From Taklimakanibacter lacteus (GTDB taxonomy: Bacteria > Pseudomonadota > Alphaproteobacteria > Rhizobiales > Aestuariivirgaceae): 64,000 bases of DNA. The notes under the pieces are model-generated. The model did not search any database. It saw nothing but the letters and a program-made list of their open reading frames with translations, and was not told where the DNA came from. Below are positions 36,172 to 45,591 of the stretch, piece by piece. Location: contig QOZQ01000001.1 in assembly GCA_003576695.1 (NCBI GenBank), forward strand, positions 310,001-374,000, given 5' to 3'. The position numbers were made by a program, and so were the translations under genes. Position 1 is the stretch's first letter, and every line of letters begins with the position of its first letter.

Positions 36172-36772
36172 GGTCTCTTCAGCAGTTCAGCGCGTCTCGG
36201 CTCTGGCCGATGTCGCGGTGCAGGGCCGCTTCGGCGCCGACAAGGGCGCGCCTGGCGTGACATTGTCGGTGCGCCATCCGATGTCGATCGTCACCGTCAT
36301 TGCGCGTAAAGGCCGGTCGGACGATCTCGGCAAGGCCATCGAGGCTGCCTATAAATGTTCGCTGCCGGCTGTGGGCGCGAGCACGGGCAAGGGCGCCATC
36401 AGCTTCCACTGGTGCGGGGCGGAGCAATATTACGCCATCGCCGAGGGCAAGGCGGAAGGTGAGCTCTATCGCGATCTCAAAGCGAGGCTCGAAGGGCTTG
36501 CCTCCTGCTCGGACCAGAGCCATGGCCGCGTGATCCTGAGGGTCTCGGGTCCCAAGGCGCGGACACTCCTCGCCAAGGGCACGCCGATTGATCTCCACCC
36601 TGCCGCCTTCGGGCCGGGCAAATCGGCCGTCACCCAGATGGCGCATGTCGGCGTCCATCTCGTCCAGACGGGCAAGGACGAATTCGAGCTGTCGGTGTTC
36701 CGCGGCTTCTCGGAGAGTTTCTGGGAATGGCTCACCGAGCAGTCGGAAGAATACGGCTATCAGGTTCTCTAG
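36164..36772 (+). CDS. soxG: Sarcosine oxidase gamma subunit
   Basis: The 202-residue protein starts at ATG 36164, overlapping the soxA stop by 8 bases. VILRVSGPKARTLLAKGTPI and LHPAAFGPGKSAVTQMAHVG, with the late FELSVFRGFSESFWEWL, are typical of the GcvT-like gamma subunit. It completes the soxBDAG operon. Its last 4 bases overlap the 3' end of the convergent aldo/keto reductase gene. Confidence 0.94.
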   Translation: MPKVSSAVQRVSALADVAVQGRFGADKGAPGVTLSVRHPMSIVTVIARKGRSDDLGKAIEAAYKCSLPAVGASTGKGAISFHWCGAEQYYAIAEGKAEGELYRDLKARLEGLASCSDQSHGRVILRVSGPKARTLLAKGTPIDLHPAAFGPGKSAVTQMAHVGVHLVQTGKDEFELSVFRGFSESFWEWLTEQSEEYGYQVL

Positions 36773-37794
36773 ATCTCGGCCGAGCGCCCGAGAAGGCTCG
36801 CGATCTCCGTCATCTGGTCAGGCGACAGGGGACCGAATTCGATGGCGCCAATATTCTCTTCCGCCTGCGCGACGGTTCGGATGCCGGGGATAGGAATGGT
36901 GCAGGCGCTCCGGGCCCATATCCATGCCAAGGCTCCTTGCGCCAAAGTGCGGCCCTTCGCGGTGAGAATTTCGCGGACGGCATCCAGCGTGGCGCACCAT
37001 TCTCGCGAGGCCTGTCCCCCTTCTTCGAAATAGCGCAGCCACTGCGGAGGCTTGCTGCGGATATCGTCGTCGGGAAGCCGGCTATGCGGCGAATATTTCC
37101 CGCTCAGAAAGCCCATGGCCAAGGGAAGGCGGATGATGCCGGCGAAATGATGTGTTTCGCATGTCGCCAGCATGTCAGGCGCATCTTCGAACAGATTCAT
37201 GTCGAACTGGACAGTGGTTGCGGCAGGTCTACCGGCAAAGGCAGCAGCACGAAGCGGGTCGTCGGTGCTCCAGCCATAGGATCTGATGAGACCTTCTCTG
37301 GATAGGGCATCGAGCGTGTCCGCGACTGCGGGCGCCTGGTCGAGGGGAAGGTTGCCGACATGCAAGTGATAGACGTCGATCCAGTCGGTCTGGAGGCGCT
37401 TCAACGAGGCATGGCAGGCCTGGCGAATATAGCCGGGTGACGCATCCGGTCCTCGCAGCTCGCGGCGCGCCTCATCATAGGTGTTGCCGAACTTGGTCGA
37501 AATGACGACACGCTTGCGGATGTTCTTCAAGGCCTCACCCAGAATCCGCTCGCCATGCCCTGTGCCGTAGGCGTCCGCCGTGTCGAAGAGCGTCATTCCG
37601 AGTTCGGCGGCCCGCCGCAAAGCCTGGATCGAGGTTCTGTCGTCGGCTTTGCCGTAGCCCAGCGGAGCGCCCAGAGGGTAGTGACAACCCGGTCCACTGA
37701 AAAAGGGGCCTCCTATCGCCCATGTGCCCATACCCAAAGGGCCCGTGACGATGCCTGACCTGCCAAGCCGGCGCCTGTGGAAATCACTGCTCAT
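36769..37794 (-). CDS. Aldo/keto reductase
   Basis: The start at ATG 37794 (MSSDFHRRRLGRSG) gives 341 residues and is preferred over 37818, since typical members begin shortly before R-LG-SG. The (beta/alpha)8 reductase signature is present: GMTLFDTADAYGTGHGERI (with catalytic D and Y), then VISTKFG with its lysine, and IDVYHLHVGN. The NADPH site near the end reads CTIPIPGIRTVAQAEENIGA. It is divergent from the LysR gene across 106 bases and may be regulated by it. The substrate is unknown. Confidence 0.92.
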   Translation of the reverse strand: MSSDFHRRRLGRSGIVTGPLGMGTWAIGGPFFSGPGCHYPLGAPLGYGKADDRTSIQALRRAAELGMTLFDTADAYGTGHGERILGEALKNIRKRVVISTKFGNTYDEARRELRGPDASPGYIRQACHASLKRLQTDWIDVYHLHVGNLPLDQAPAVADTLDALSREGLIRSYGWSTDDPLRAAAFAGRPAATTVQFDMNLFEDAPDMLATCETHHFAGIIRLPLAMGFLSGKYSPHSRLPDDDIRSKPPQWLRYFEEGGQASREWCATLDAVREILTAKGRTLAQGALAWIWARSACTIPIPGIRTVAQAEENIGAIEFGPLSPDQMTEIASLLGRSAEI

Positions 37795-37900
37795 TGGTTG
37801 TAGTCTTCCTGCATTCAAAAATGAAAGCTAATGCCTCTGTCTCTGCAGATAACGCGATTATGCTCTGATTTTAAAGAAACAAGTATGGAACGATCATTTC

Positions 37901-38806
37901 ATGGATGAAACGTGGCAATGGGATGATGTGCGACTGTTTCTTGCCGTCGGCCGGGCTGGCGGGCTTGCAGGTGCCGCTCGGCTGTCGGGAATAAGCCCTC
38001 CCACATTGGGGCGCAGAATGGCCGCGCTGGAAACATGCCTGGGCCGTCAGCTCTTTGTGCGCCAGCGCGACGGCTATGTGCTGACGGCCAAAGGGAATGA
38101 ATTTCTGCGGCTGGCCGAGGCCCTCGAATTGAATGCGCTGGCTATCGATCGCTGGCGCACATCAGATGCGATCGGCTCTGTCGTGAAGATTGCCGCAGGC
38201 ACGTGGACGAGCGCATTCATCGCCCGTCACATGGGCGATCTGGTTGGCGAGGACGAGGACATCCAGATCGAACTTGTGAGCGGCGCAGGCATCGCGGACC
38301 TGCTGCGCCGCGAAGCCAATCTGGGGCTTCGCAATCACCGGCCGGAGATTCCGGGATTGGCCGGTCGCAAGCTGACGCGTGTGGAGTTCGCCATATTTGG
38401 CGGGCTTGCATATGTGGAAGGCAGGGTCGAGGCCAGGGACCATCGTCGATTCAAGGCATGCCGCTGGATCGCCTTCTCGCCGCCCGGGCCCAAAACGCCG
38501 TCAGGGGCCTGGATCGATGAACATCTGGAACATGCGCCCAATCTGAGATGCAGGTCGGGCCAGGAGGTGCTTGAAGCTGCACTGGCCGGCCGCGGCTTGT
38601 GTGTGCTGCCGTGCTTCATTGGCGATGTGCAGAGCGGTCTCGTGCGGGCATCGGACATCATCCAGGAATTGGGGCATGATCAATGGCTGGTGAGCCACGA
38701 TCAGGACAGAACTCAAAGACACATTCGCCGGGTCAGTGACAGGCTGCGGTCCCTGGCTAAAGAGCATCGCCGGCTTTTCCTCGGCCAGCAAGCTCGGCCT
38801 CTGTAG
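37901..38806 (+). CDS. LysR-family transcriptional regulator
   Basis: The 301-residue protein has an N-terminal HTH (WDDVRLFLAVGRAGGLAGAA, then SPPTLGRRMAALETCLGRQL) and an effector domain. It is divergent from the aldo/keto reductase gene across 106 AT-rich bases. The most likely target is that reductase. Confidence 0.92.
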   Translation: MDETWQWDDVRLFLAVGRAGGLAGAARLSGISPPTLGRRMAALETCLGRQLFVRQRDGYVLTAKGNEFLRLAEALELNALAIDRWRTSDAIGSVVKIAAGTWTSAFIARHMGDLVGEDEDIQIELVSGAGIADLLRREANLGLRNHRPEIPGLAGRKLTRVEFAIFGGLAYVEGRVEARDHRRFKACRWIAFSPPGPKTPSGAWIDEHLEHAPNLRCRSGQEVLEAALAGRGLCVLPCFIGDVQSGLVRASDIIQELGHDQWLVSHDQDRTQRHIRRVSDRLRSLAKEHRRLFLGQQARPL

Positions 38807-38839
38807 GAAGATCGAGCCCGACGGCTCGGTTGCGACGCC

Positions 38840-40384
38840 TCACGCGGCCTTGAGAAACCGCCGGTTGTCCGCCAGATTCGCGAAGGCCTCGCACGCCTTG
38901 CGGACGAGCTTCTTCTCTTTCGGGCGTTCGCTGGCGGTGAAGACGCCGGCGGCGAAGGCCGTGATGGCGGCGCGGCTGGCGGGCTCATCACCTGTCATGT
39001 TGGTGACGAGGGTCTGCAGGAACTGCGCCCGCGCCGCGCCATCCTGGATCTCGCCCAAGGCGGACTGGATACTCTCGAGCGCCCGCACGAATTTCCCGAA
39101 CCGGCGGCGCCGTTTCGCACCGGTAACAAGACCCGAAAAGAACTCGCACATATAGCGCAGCTTCTTTGCCGTGATCCTGATCTCGTGACGCTGCCCGGCA
39201 TCCGCCTCGACGAGATGGCGGGCGCGCTTGCGCAATTGCCTGAATCTCCTGGCGAGCAGCTTCGGCGCGCGCGCGAGCACCGGCTCCTTCGCCTCTTCCC
39301 GACCCAGCCATTCGCCATGGTCGAGCCAGCCGGCGAGATCGAAGAGAAGCTTGCGCATGCGGCTGGAATTGAGGGCATCATGCAAGGTGGCGCGGGCCGC
39401 GCGGCGGCGCTTGGCGACTTCGGCCAGGAGCGATGTGGCGCCCAGGGGTGCGCCACCGGCATCGACCTGGGGCGCGAAGGTCTTGACCTGCATCACATCG
39501 AGATCCCGGGCGGCGCCAAGAAGGCCCGACAGCCATGACAGCTCGCGGCGCAGCCGGTCATGGTCCCTGTCCTCGACGATCGGCCGGAACAGGCTGAAGG
39601 CGGCGCGCAGGCGGCGAATGGCGATGCGCGCCCGATGCACGCCCTCGATGTCGCCATCGTCCTCGATGGCCGGCTCATTGAGCATGAAGTCATAGAGGCA
39701 GGTGTGGCAGATGGTGCGAAAGGCCTGCGCCACCGTCATCTCGGCGGCGAGCCTGGGCGTCGATGCGCCGACCGGGTGTCCCCAGCTTCCATCCGCCAGG
39801 CGATCGCCGCGATCACCCTTGCTGATGAAGCTCAGCCGCAATGGCGCCTTCTCGATGAAGCGGCGGGCCAGCGCGAAGAGCTGGCGCGGCTCGCCCGACT
39901 TCAGCTCGAGCTCGAGCTCGCAGACGGGCAGCTCCTTGTCCCGGTGCTTGATCTCGCCGCGATCGACGGCGATCTCGATCTCGGCCGATCCTTCCTTGAC
40001 CAGGAAGGCGGCGCGGTCGACCGCCACCGTATAGAGCGGCGTCAGCTCGTCTCCGCTCTCGGCATTGGCCATCACCGCGCCGGCCGGCGTCGCTGCGAGG
40101 TCCTCAGCTTCGGGCCTGTCGCCCGAAATCGGGCTTTCCCATTCGCCCCGCGCCGTGCCGGAATACCCCGCCTGCTTGACCGAGAGCAGTTTTCCCTTTT
40201 CCTGTTTGCGCACACGCAGGGCGAAGCCGCCATCGGAGAATATCCGCTTCGGCGTGTCGAAATAGGTGGTCTCGATATGCTTGCGCGGCGCATGGCGAAG
40301 CCGCTTGCCAATGACGGGCAAGCTGTCGAGCATCGGAAGGCCGCCGCTTTCGATGAGGAATTTGAGCTCGATCTCCTGAGCCAC
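38840..40384 (-). CDS. CYTH and CHAD domain protein
   Basis: The 514-residue protein begins MAQEIELKFLIES, carrying the EXEXK metal-binding motif of CYTH (residues 1-205), whose members hydrolyse inorganic triphosphate. The C-terminal CHAD domain (about 215-510) is alpha-helical with conserved basic residues (VHRARIAIRRLRAAFSLFRP and RHEIRITAKKLRYMCEFF) and binds polyphosphate in characterised members. A role in triphosphate or polyphosphate metabolism is likely. It stands alone, convergent with the LysR gene. Confidence 0.93.
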   Translation of the reverse strand: MAQEIELKFLIESGGLPMLDSLPVIGKRLRHAPRKHIETTYFDTPKRIFSDGGFALRVRKQEKGKLLSVKQAGYSGTARGEWESPISGDRPEAEDLAATPAGAVMANAESGDELTPLYTVAVDRAAFLVKEGSAEIEIAVDRGEIKHRDKELPVCELELELKSGEPRQLFALARRFIEKAPLRLSFISKGDRGDRLADGSWGHPVGASTPRLAAEMTVAQAFRTICHTCLYDFMLNEPAIEDDGDIEGVHRARIAIRRLRAAFSLFRPIVEDRDHDRLRRELSWLSGLLGAARDLDVMQVKTFAPQVDAGGAPLGATSLLAEVAKRRRAARATLHDALNSSRMRKLLFDLAGWLDHGEWLGREEAKEPVLARAPKLLARRFRQLRKRARHLVEADAGQRHEIRITAKKLRYMCEFFSGLVTGAKRRRRFGKFVRALESIQSALGEIQDGAARAQFLQTLVTNMTGDEPASRAAITAFAAGVFTASERPKEKKLVRKACEAFANLADNRRFLKAA

Positions 40385-40530
40385 GTTTCTTTCCTCCCGC
40401 GGGTCGGCATTCTTGGCACAGGGAGGACCAGATGCAAGATGTAATATGGTCCAGACGGGATATATTGCGTTGCGCGCAGGAAAAACTACGCAGTGTCAAC
40501 GGGTTCAGCATTGTTCAAGAAAGATGACGA

Positions 40531-41364
40531 ATGATCGTTGTCACAGGTGCCAGCGGTTACATCGGAAGCCGGGCAATCCGCCGCCTCGCCGGGCTTGGAT
40601 TGCCGGTAACCGCGATGGCGCGCGACAGCGAGCGCCTGCGTGAAGTCATTCCGGAAAGCGTCCCCATCATCATCGCCGATTATGATGATCGCAAGAGCCT
40701 CGATCGCGCTTTCGCCAAAGCGAGGAAGCTGCTGTTCGTCTCGAGCGATGGTTTTGCCGATGACGTTATGCGTCACCACGCCCATATCATCGACGCGGCG
40801 AACCGAAGCCCGATCACGCATGCCGTCTTCACCAGCATCATCGATGTGGAAGAAGCCTCGCCTTTCTACTTCGCCCCAGCCTATCGCGACGCGGAACGGC
40901 GGTTGAAGGCGGCGCGCTTTGCCACGTCGGTCGTCAGATGCGGCCTCTATTCGGATTTCATCCTGCGTCACTGGCTGAAGGACAGGCTGATTTCGCTGCC
41001 GCTTGCCGATGCCCGCATCGCGCCCATCTCCCGCGACGACGTGGCGGCCTTCATTGCCCAGGCGATGCTCGATGAATCCGCGGCGAGCTGGGATCTGACC
41101 GGCGCCAAAGATTATTCCATGGCCGAGATCGCGGCGGCGGCGTCGCGCTCCTCGGGTGAAGCGTATTCTTACCAGCCCTGCGCCGACCAGGACTATCTCG
41201 AGCGGCTGCAGAGCAAGGTTGAGGATCCCTGGCCGGTGGCCTTCACGTCCTTGTGCGCGTCCATCCGGGAGGGAAGATTCGCGGCGACATCGACACATTT
41301 CATGAAGATGCTGCGACGGCCGCCGGAAGATTTCGAGAGCTTCCTGACGCGCTCTCAGCTGTGA
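40531..41364 (+). CDS. NmrA-like / atypical SDR NAD(P)-binding protein
   Basis: The 277-residue protein has an N-terminal Rossmann motif MIVVTGASGYIGSRAIRRLA and the layout of NmrA-like or QorB-like proteins, lacking a clear YXXXK catalytic pair. Its AAYRDAERRLKAARFATSVV-like stretch (near 110-130) and VEDPWPVAFTSLC are consistent with this. It may sense or reduce NAD(P)-linked substrates; the function is unknown. Its 3' end overlaps the convergent MFS gene by 10 bases. Confidence 0.86.
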   Translation: MIVVTGASGYIGSRAIRRLAGLGLPVTAMARDSERLREVIPESVPIIIADYDDRKSLDRAFAKARKLLFVSSDGFADDVMRHHAHIIDAANRSPITHAVFTSIIDVEEASPFYFAPAYRDAERRLKAARFATSVVRCGLYSDFILRHWLKDRLISLPLADARIAPISRDDVAAFIAQAMLDESAASWDLTGAKDYSMAEIAAAASRSSGEAYSYQPCADQDYLERLQSKVEDPWPVAFTSLCASIREGRFAATSTHFMKMLRRPPEDFESFLTRSQL

Positions 41365-42572
41365 CCGCGCCGCATCAGCGGGAAACGGCGCACCAGGCCT
41401 GCCATTACGGCCGCCACCGTGGCCGCGATGGCGACCGGCCAGGCAGCGGCGGGCCAGCCCGCCCAATCGACGGCAGCGCCGATCGTTACCGGCCCCACCA
41501 CCTGGCCCAGATTGCTGCCCTGCATCACGAGGCCAAGCGACATCGGCGCCAGACGCGGCATGGGAACCAGAAGCGGGGCGGAGGTCAGCAAGGTCGCGGG
41601 CAGCAGGCCGCCGATACCGGAAAAGATCACACAGAGCAGGAAGATAATGGCGGCAGGCAGGGGCGCGAGGAATATCGCGACACCTGAAAGGCCCATGACG
41701 ATGGCGGCGATGGCGATCAGCGACCAGCGCGCGGTGATGCCGCGGCCGAGCAGTATTCCCGCGGCGAGATTGCCCACAATATTCGCGGCGACGACAATGG
41801 CGCTGAGGACGCCCGCGGCAACGGGCGAGACCCCCATGCGCTCGGTGAGCAGGATCGGCAGGAAGCCGGCCAGCGCGAAATAGAGCAGGCTGTAGAGCGC
41901 GAAAGTGAAAGCCAGCAGCAGGGGGCCTGACGCGGTCAGCGTCGTCCAGGCATCACGCGCCAGCGCGCCCGTGGCGATGCTGCCTGCTTCGGCCTTTTTG
42001 CGCGGTACCATAAGCATCACCAGCAGCGCTGCCGCCGCGGTCAATGCGCCATTGGCGATCCAGAAGCCGCGCCAGCCTTCGACCCAGGCACCACAGAGCA
42101 AAGCGATGGCCATGCCGGCCGGCATGAAGGTGCTCCACAGGCCGAAGACGAAATCGCGATCCCCGGCTGCGACCGTGCGCTGAAGCAAAGCCGGCGCCGC
42201 GACGACGGTCACCAGGAAACCCACGCCCTCGACGATGCGCCCGGCGAGAAGCATGGCGAAGCTCGAAGCGAGCGCGCCCGCCAGGCCGCCGCAAGCCAGG
42301 ACGGCGAGACCCAATATGCACAGGAACCTGTCGCCGAAGCGGTTCACCGCCACGCCGGCCGGAATGCCGCTGACAACGCCGACAAGGGCGAAGACCGAGA
42401 TGATCCAGCCGGCCGCGGCAAGGTCGAGCGAGAAATCGGCGCGCAAAGCGGGAAGCGTGATGATGCCCTTGCCGACCTGGAGCGCCACGATCACACCGGC
42501 GGCAACGACAATGGCGACAGCACGCCAATCCGTTTCGGCAGTTGGTGCCGTGGTTCCCAAAGGTTTTTGCAT
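41355..42572 (-). CDS. MFS transporter
   Basis: The 405-residue protein has about twelve membrane segments in two halves, with GVAVNRFGDRFLCILGLAVL as the TM2-TM3 loop motif. It resembles the cyanate/nitroimidazole (CynX/NimT) type in overall layout, but the substrate is not predictable. GAGGAC precedes ATG 42572 by 4 bases. It is convergent with the NmrA-like gene and divergent from the serine hydrolase across 156 bases, where no feature was seen. Confidence 0.87.
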   Translation of the reverse strand: MQKPLGTTAPTAETDWRAVAIVVAAGVIVALQVGKGIITLPALRADFSLDLAAAGWIISVFALVGVVSGIPAGVAVNRFGDRFLCILGLAVLACGGLAGALASSFAMLLAGRIVEGVGFLVTVVAAPALLQRTVAAGDRDFVFGLWSTFMPAGMAIALLCGAWVEGWRGFWIANGALTAAAALLVMLMVPRKKAEAGSIATGALARDAWTTLTASGPLLLAFTFALYSLLYFALAGFLPILLTERMGVSPVAAGVLSAIVVAANIVGNLAAGILLGRGITARWSLIAIAAIVMGLSGVAIFLAPLPAAIIFLLCVIFSGIGGLLPATLLTSAPLLVPMPRLAPMSLGLVMQGSNLGQVVGPVTIGAAVDWAGWPAAAWPVAIAATVAAVMAGLVRRFPLMRRGHS

Positions 42573-42728
42573 GCAGGTCCTCTTCTGAGGATTACGCAGC
42601 GGTGACGCAAGGAGCAGTTCCGCATGCCGCCCATGCGCGGATGACTGGATGTGTCTGTTGTAGTCTGTTCATTCGCAAGGGCTAAATGCTAGCCTCGCCA
42701 TCGATATCAATTTCAACACAGGTTCGAC

Positions 42729-43739
42729 ATGCAAGATACACCGGATATTGCACGGAAACTCGCGGCAGGCATCGAGTCTGGCCTGTTGCGCGATCTGCAT
42801 ATCGTCGTCGCCAGCCGGGCCGGCCAGATCGTGCTGGAGCGCTATTTTGAGGGGTCCGATGTAAATTGGGGCTCGCCCTTGGGTCAGGTTTCCTTCACGC
42901 CCGACACGCTCCATGACCTGCGCTCGGTAACGAAGAGCATTGTCGGCGTGCTTTATGGAATAGCGCTCGATCGCGGGCTCGTGCCGTTGCCGGAAGCCCC
43001 GTTGCTCGTTGAGTTTCCGGAATATCCCGATCTCGGCAAAGACGCCAAGCGGTCAGGGCTCACCATCGAGCATGCGCTGACCATGACGCTCGGCTTGGAG
43101 TGGGACGAAAGCCTCCCTTACACCAGTCCGGCGAACAGCGAGATCGCCATGGAGCAGGCGGCGGATCGCTATCGCTTCATCCTCGAAAGGCCGATCGTCA
43201 TGGAGCCGGGCAAGCGCTGGACCTATTCGGGCGGCAGCGTTGCGCTGATCGGCGCGCTGATCGAGCGCGGCACGGGCAAGGCCTTGCCTGAATTCGCCAA
43301 AGAGGCCCTGTTCGCTCCCTTGGGGATCACCGAATTCGAATGGTCGGCCGGCAATGATGGAATAGCGTCCGCGGCATCGGGACTGCGCCTCACCGGCCGT
43401 GGACTGCTGCGCATAGGCAACCTCTTGCTTCAGAATGGCGAATGGGAGGGCAGGCGCATCGTTTCGCGAGCATGGATCGAACAGTCGTGGAAGCCCGCCA
43501 TTCCAACGGGCGACGGGGATCATTATGGTCGCCTCTGGTTCATTGGTCATGAGGGAAATCACCGGTGGCTCGGTGGCTTCGGTAATGGCGGGCAGCGTCT
43601 GTGGCTGATGCCCGATGCGGGCATTGCGGCAGTGACCTTCTCCGGCAGATACAATATGTGGGATTCATGGATCACGCCCATGCGCGTCTGGCGTGAGATC
43701 CTTCTCGCCAATTTGCTAAAAGCTGAGACGCTTGATTAG
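42729..43739 (+). CDS. Serine hydrolase of the beta-lactamase / penicillin-binding protein family
   Basis: The 336-residue protein has the SXXK motif in DLRSVTKSIVGVLYGI and a YXG-type motif in WTYSGGSVALIGALIERGTG. A third motif is plausible in GHEGNHRWLGGFGNGGQR. No signal peptide is obvious. Such proteins are esterases, D-aminopeptidases or amide hydrolases as often as lactamases. Its stop overlaps the convergent aminotransferase gene. Confidence 0.9.
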   Translation: MQDTPDIARKLAAGIESGLLRDLHIVVASRAGQIVLERYFEGSDVNWGSPLGQVSFTPDTLHDLRSVTKSIVGVLYGIALDRGLVPLPEAPLLVEFPEYPDLGKDAKRSGLTIEHALTMTLGLEWDESLPYTSPANSEIAMEQAADRYRFILERPIVMEPGKRWTYSGGSVALIGALIERGTGKALPEFAKEALFAPLGITEFEWSAGNDGIASAASGLRLTGRGLLRIGNLLLQNGEWEGRRIVSRAWIEQSWKPAIPTGDGDHYGRLWFIGHEGNHRWLGGFGNGGQRLWLMPDAGIAAVTFSGRYNMWDSWITPMRVWREILLANLLKAETLD

Positions 43740-44911
43740 GCGACGCGCTCGGCGAGCCTTCGGATGCGCCTGGCCGCCTCGGCGATCTGTGTTTCATCGA
43801 CCGTCAGGGCGATGCGCAAATGCCCGGCACCACCTTCGCCGAAGCTCTCGCCCGGCATGGTGACGACCGCTTCCTCGGCGAGCAGGCGGCGGGCGAACTC
43901 ATCGCCCGAGAGGCCGGTCTTGCGCACATCGATCATGACGAACATGCCGCCTTCCGGCATGCGCGCCGAAACAGCCTTTGAGCCGTTGATGCCGGCGATG
44001 AGCGCGCGGGCGCGCCGTTCATAGCTCACCTTCATCGCATCGACCTCGGGAAACTCATTGTCGAGCGCGAAGGCGGTGGCATCTTCGAGGAAAGGCTGCG
44101 AGCCGAACAGGATGGTCTCGGAGAGCGGCAGCACATGCTCGCAGAACTCCTCAGATGCGGCGATCCAGCCGCAGCGAAAGCCCGGCATGGCATGCGATTT
44201 CGAGACCGACGAGACCACGACGGTGCGCTCTTCCAGCGACTTGTCGTCGAAGGGCGAAACGAAGACCGTGTTGCCATAGGTCAGCGTCGCATAGACCTCG
44301 TCAGACACGATCCACAGGTCATGCTTGCGGCACAGAGCGCCGATGCCGGCGATCTCTTCGGCGGTGAAGACGGTCCCGGTCGGATTGCCCGGCGTGTTGA
44401 GGAGGAGCGCGCGGGTGCGGGGCGTGATCTTCTTCTCGAGATCGGCGGCGTTCAGGTGGAAGCCTCGGTCGGGGTCGGCGCGCACCGGCACTGCTACGCC
44501 GCCCGCGGCGGCGATCACGCCCTCATAGGTCGCGTAATAGGGATCAGGCAGCAGCACCTCATCGCCGATATCGATGGTTCCCATGAAGGCGACATAGAGA
44601 GCAGTCTGGGTGCCGGGCAGGAACAGGAACTGGCTGGGGGTCACATGGCGGCCGGTGCGGCGCGAATACATGGCAGACAAAGCGCGCAGGACCTGCGGCT
44701 CGCCCCGGCCATTGGAGTAGCGGGTGCGGCCGGCGCGCATCTGGCGCTCGGCGACATCCATGATGGCCTCGGGCACCGCCGCATCGGGCTCGCCGATCGA
44801 CAGGAAGATGAGCTTGTCGCCGCGTGCCTCGCGGTGCTTGCCTTCGATGTGAACAGCCCATTTGTCGGAGCCCAGGCCCTGGAGCCGCTCCGTGATCTTC
44901 GCAAAACGCAT
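43736..44911 (-). CDS. Class I/II PLP-dependent aminotransferase
   Basis: The 391-residue fold-type I aminotransferase is close in layout to aspartate/aromatic transaminases. Visible are FLSIGEPDAAVPEAI, RYSNGRGEPQVLRAL, NTPGNPTGTVF, VSDEVYATLTYG, and the PLP lysine in SSVSKSHAMPGFRCGW. GEGGAGHLRIALT carries the substrate-carboxylate arginine. The specificity is unknown; it has no operon partner. It ends overlapping the serine hydrolase. Confidence 0.93.
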   Translation of the reverse strand: MRFAKITERLQGLGSDKWAVHIEGKHREARGDKLIFLSIGEPDAAVPEAIMDVAERQMRAGRTRYSNGRGEPQVLRALSAMYSRRTGRHVTPSQFLFLPGTQTALYVAFMGTIDIGDEVLLPDPYYATYEGVIAAAGGVAVPVRADPDRGFHLNAADLEKKITPRTRALLLNTPGNPTGTVFTAEEIAGIGALCRKHDLWIVSDEVYATLTYGNTVFVSPFDDKSLEERTVVVSSVSKSHAMPGFRCGWIAASEEFCEHVLPLSETILFGSQPFLEDATAFALDNEFPEVDAMKVSYERRARALIAGINGSKAVSARMPEGGMFVMIDVRKTGLSGDEFARRLLAEEAVVTMPGESFGEGGAGHLRIALTVDETQIAEAARRIRRLAERVA

Positions 44912-45008
44912 GATTGCTTCCTCGGATACGGGCGGCTTTCTAGATCAAAGCCTCATCCGCGTCGAGGTGCGGCGCAAGAAACATGTTACCGCCGGCGAGA
45001 ACGCACGG

Positions 45009-45036
45009 GGGAATGCCGGCCAAGGCCGGCATTCCC
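45009..45036. terminator. Long perfect hairpin after the SPW gene
   Basis: GGGAATGCCGGCC and GGCCGGCATTCCC flank a two-base AA centre, 6 bases beyond the stop of the leftward SPW gene. No U-tract follows. It may be a terminator or a member of a dispersed repeat class. Confidence 0.6.
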
Positions 45037-45041
45037 ATCAT

Positions 45042-45410
45042 CTACCTCATGAGCCGGCCGGCCGTGCCGGTCGTCGCCATGACAGACCAGATCGCAAGGC
45101 CGGCAACAATGATGCCGACGACGGCCTGGTTTATGGTCGGGTTCATCATCATCTCAAATCCGAGAAGATAGGGCGAAACGACGAGCCAGGCGCCAAGCGC
45201 GATCTCGGCCCATTCCTCCCATTTGTTGAAAGCCACCATGGCCGCCAGTGCGGCGACGGCAATGATCACGCCCACGGCCCAGGCATTCCATGTCGGCGCA
45301 CGGTCCGTCACGAAACCAAGCGCCCATGGGGAAGCAATGAGCCAAAGCCCGAGAACGATGTTCACGGCATCTTTCCATTGAGCCGTCAGCCTTTTGCCGA
45401 TGTCCACCAT
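45042..45410 (-). CDS. SPW-repeat membrane protein
   Basis: The start is ATG 45410 behind AGGAG (a TTG two codons upstream is in frame but lacks such spacing). The 122-residue protein has four hydrophobic segments and two copies of the SPW motif (LGLWLIASPWALGF and LGAWLVVSPYLLGF), separated by a cytoplasmic-looking NKWEEWAEIA linker. Its function is unknown in any organism I know of. An EcfG-type promoter lies 37 bases upstream of its start, suggesting induction by general stress. Confidence 0.92.
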   Translation of the reverse strand: MVDIGKRLTAQWKDAVNIVLGLWLIASPWALGFVTDRAPTWNAWAVGVIIAVAALAAMVAFNKWEEWAEIALGAWLVVSPYLLGFEMMMNPTINQAVVGIIVAGLAIWSVMATTGTAGRLMR

Positions 45411-45446
45411 GACCAACTCCTGTCGCGCTGCGCGAGCAGGATACGC

Positions 45447-45471
45447 AACGCCGGTTGCTCATCTCAATTCC
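45447..45471 (-). promoter_or_regulatory. EcfG-type stress promoter for the SPW gene
   Basis: On the minus strand GGAAT and CGTT are separated by exactly 16 bases, one mismatch from the EcfG (general stress sigma factor) consensus GGAAC-N16-17-CGTT. The CGTT end lies 36 bases upstream of the SPW start. Confidence 0.62.
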
Positions 45472-45591
45472 GGGACAAGGGCGTTCGCGCGCCCCTGGCG
45501 CACGGAACAGACTGCTCTGCAAGCTACGTAGGAGCGAAAGACGCTGCGTCAAGATGGTGCGACGACAAGCCTGCCGGCGGGCTATAATGCG

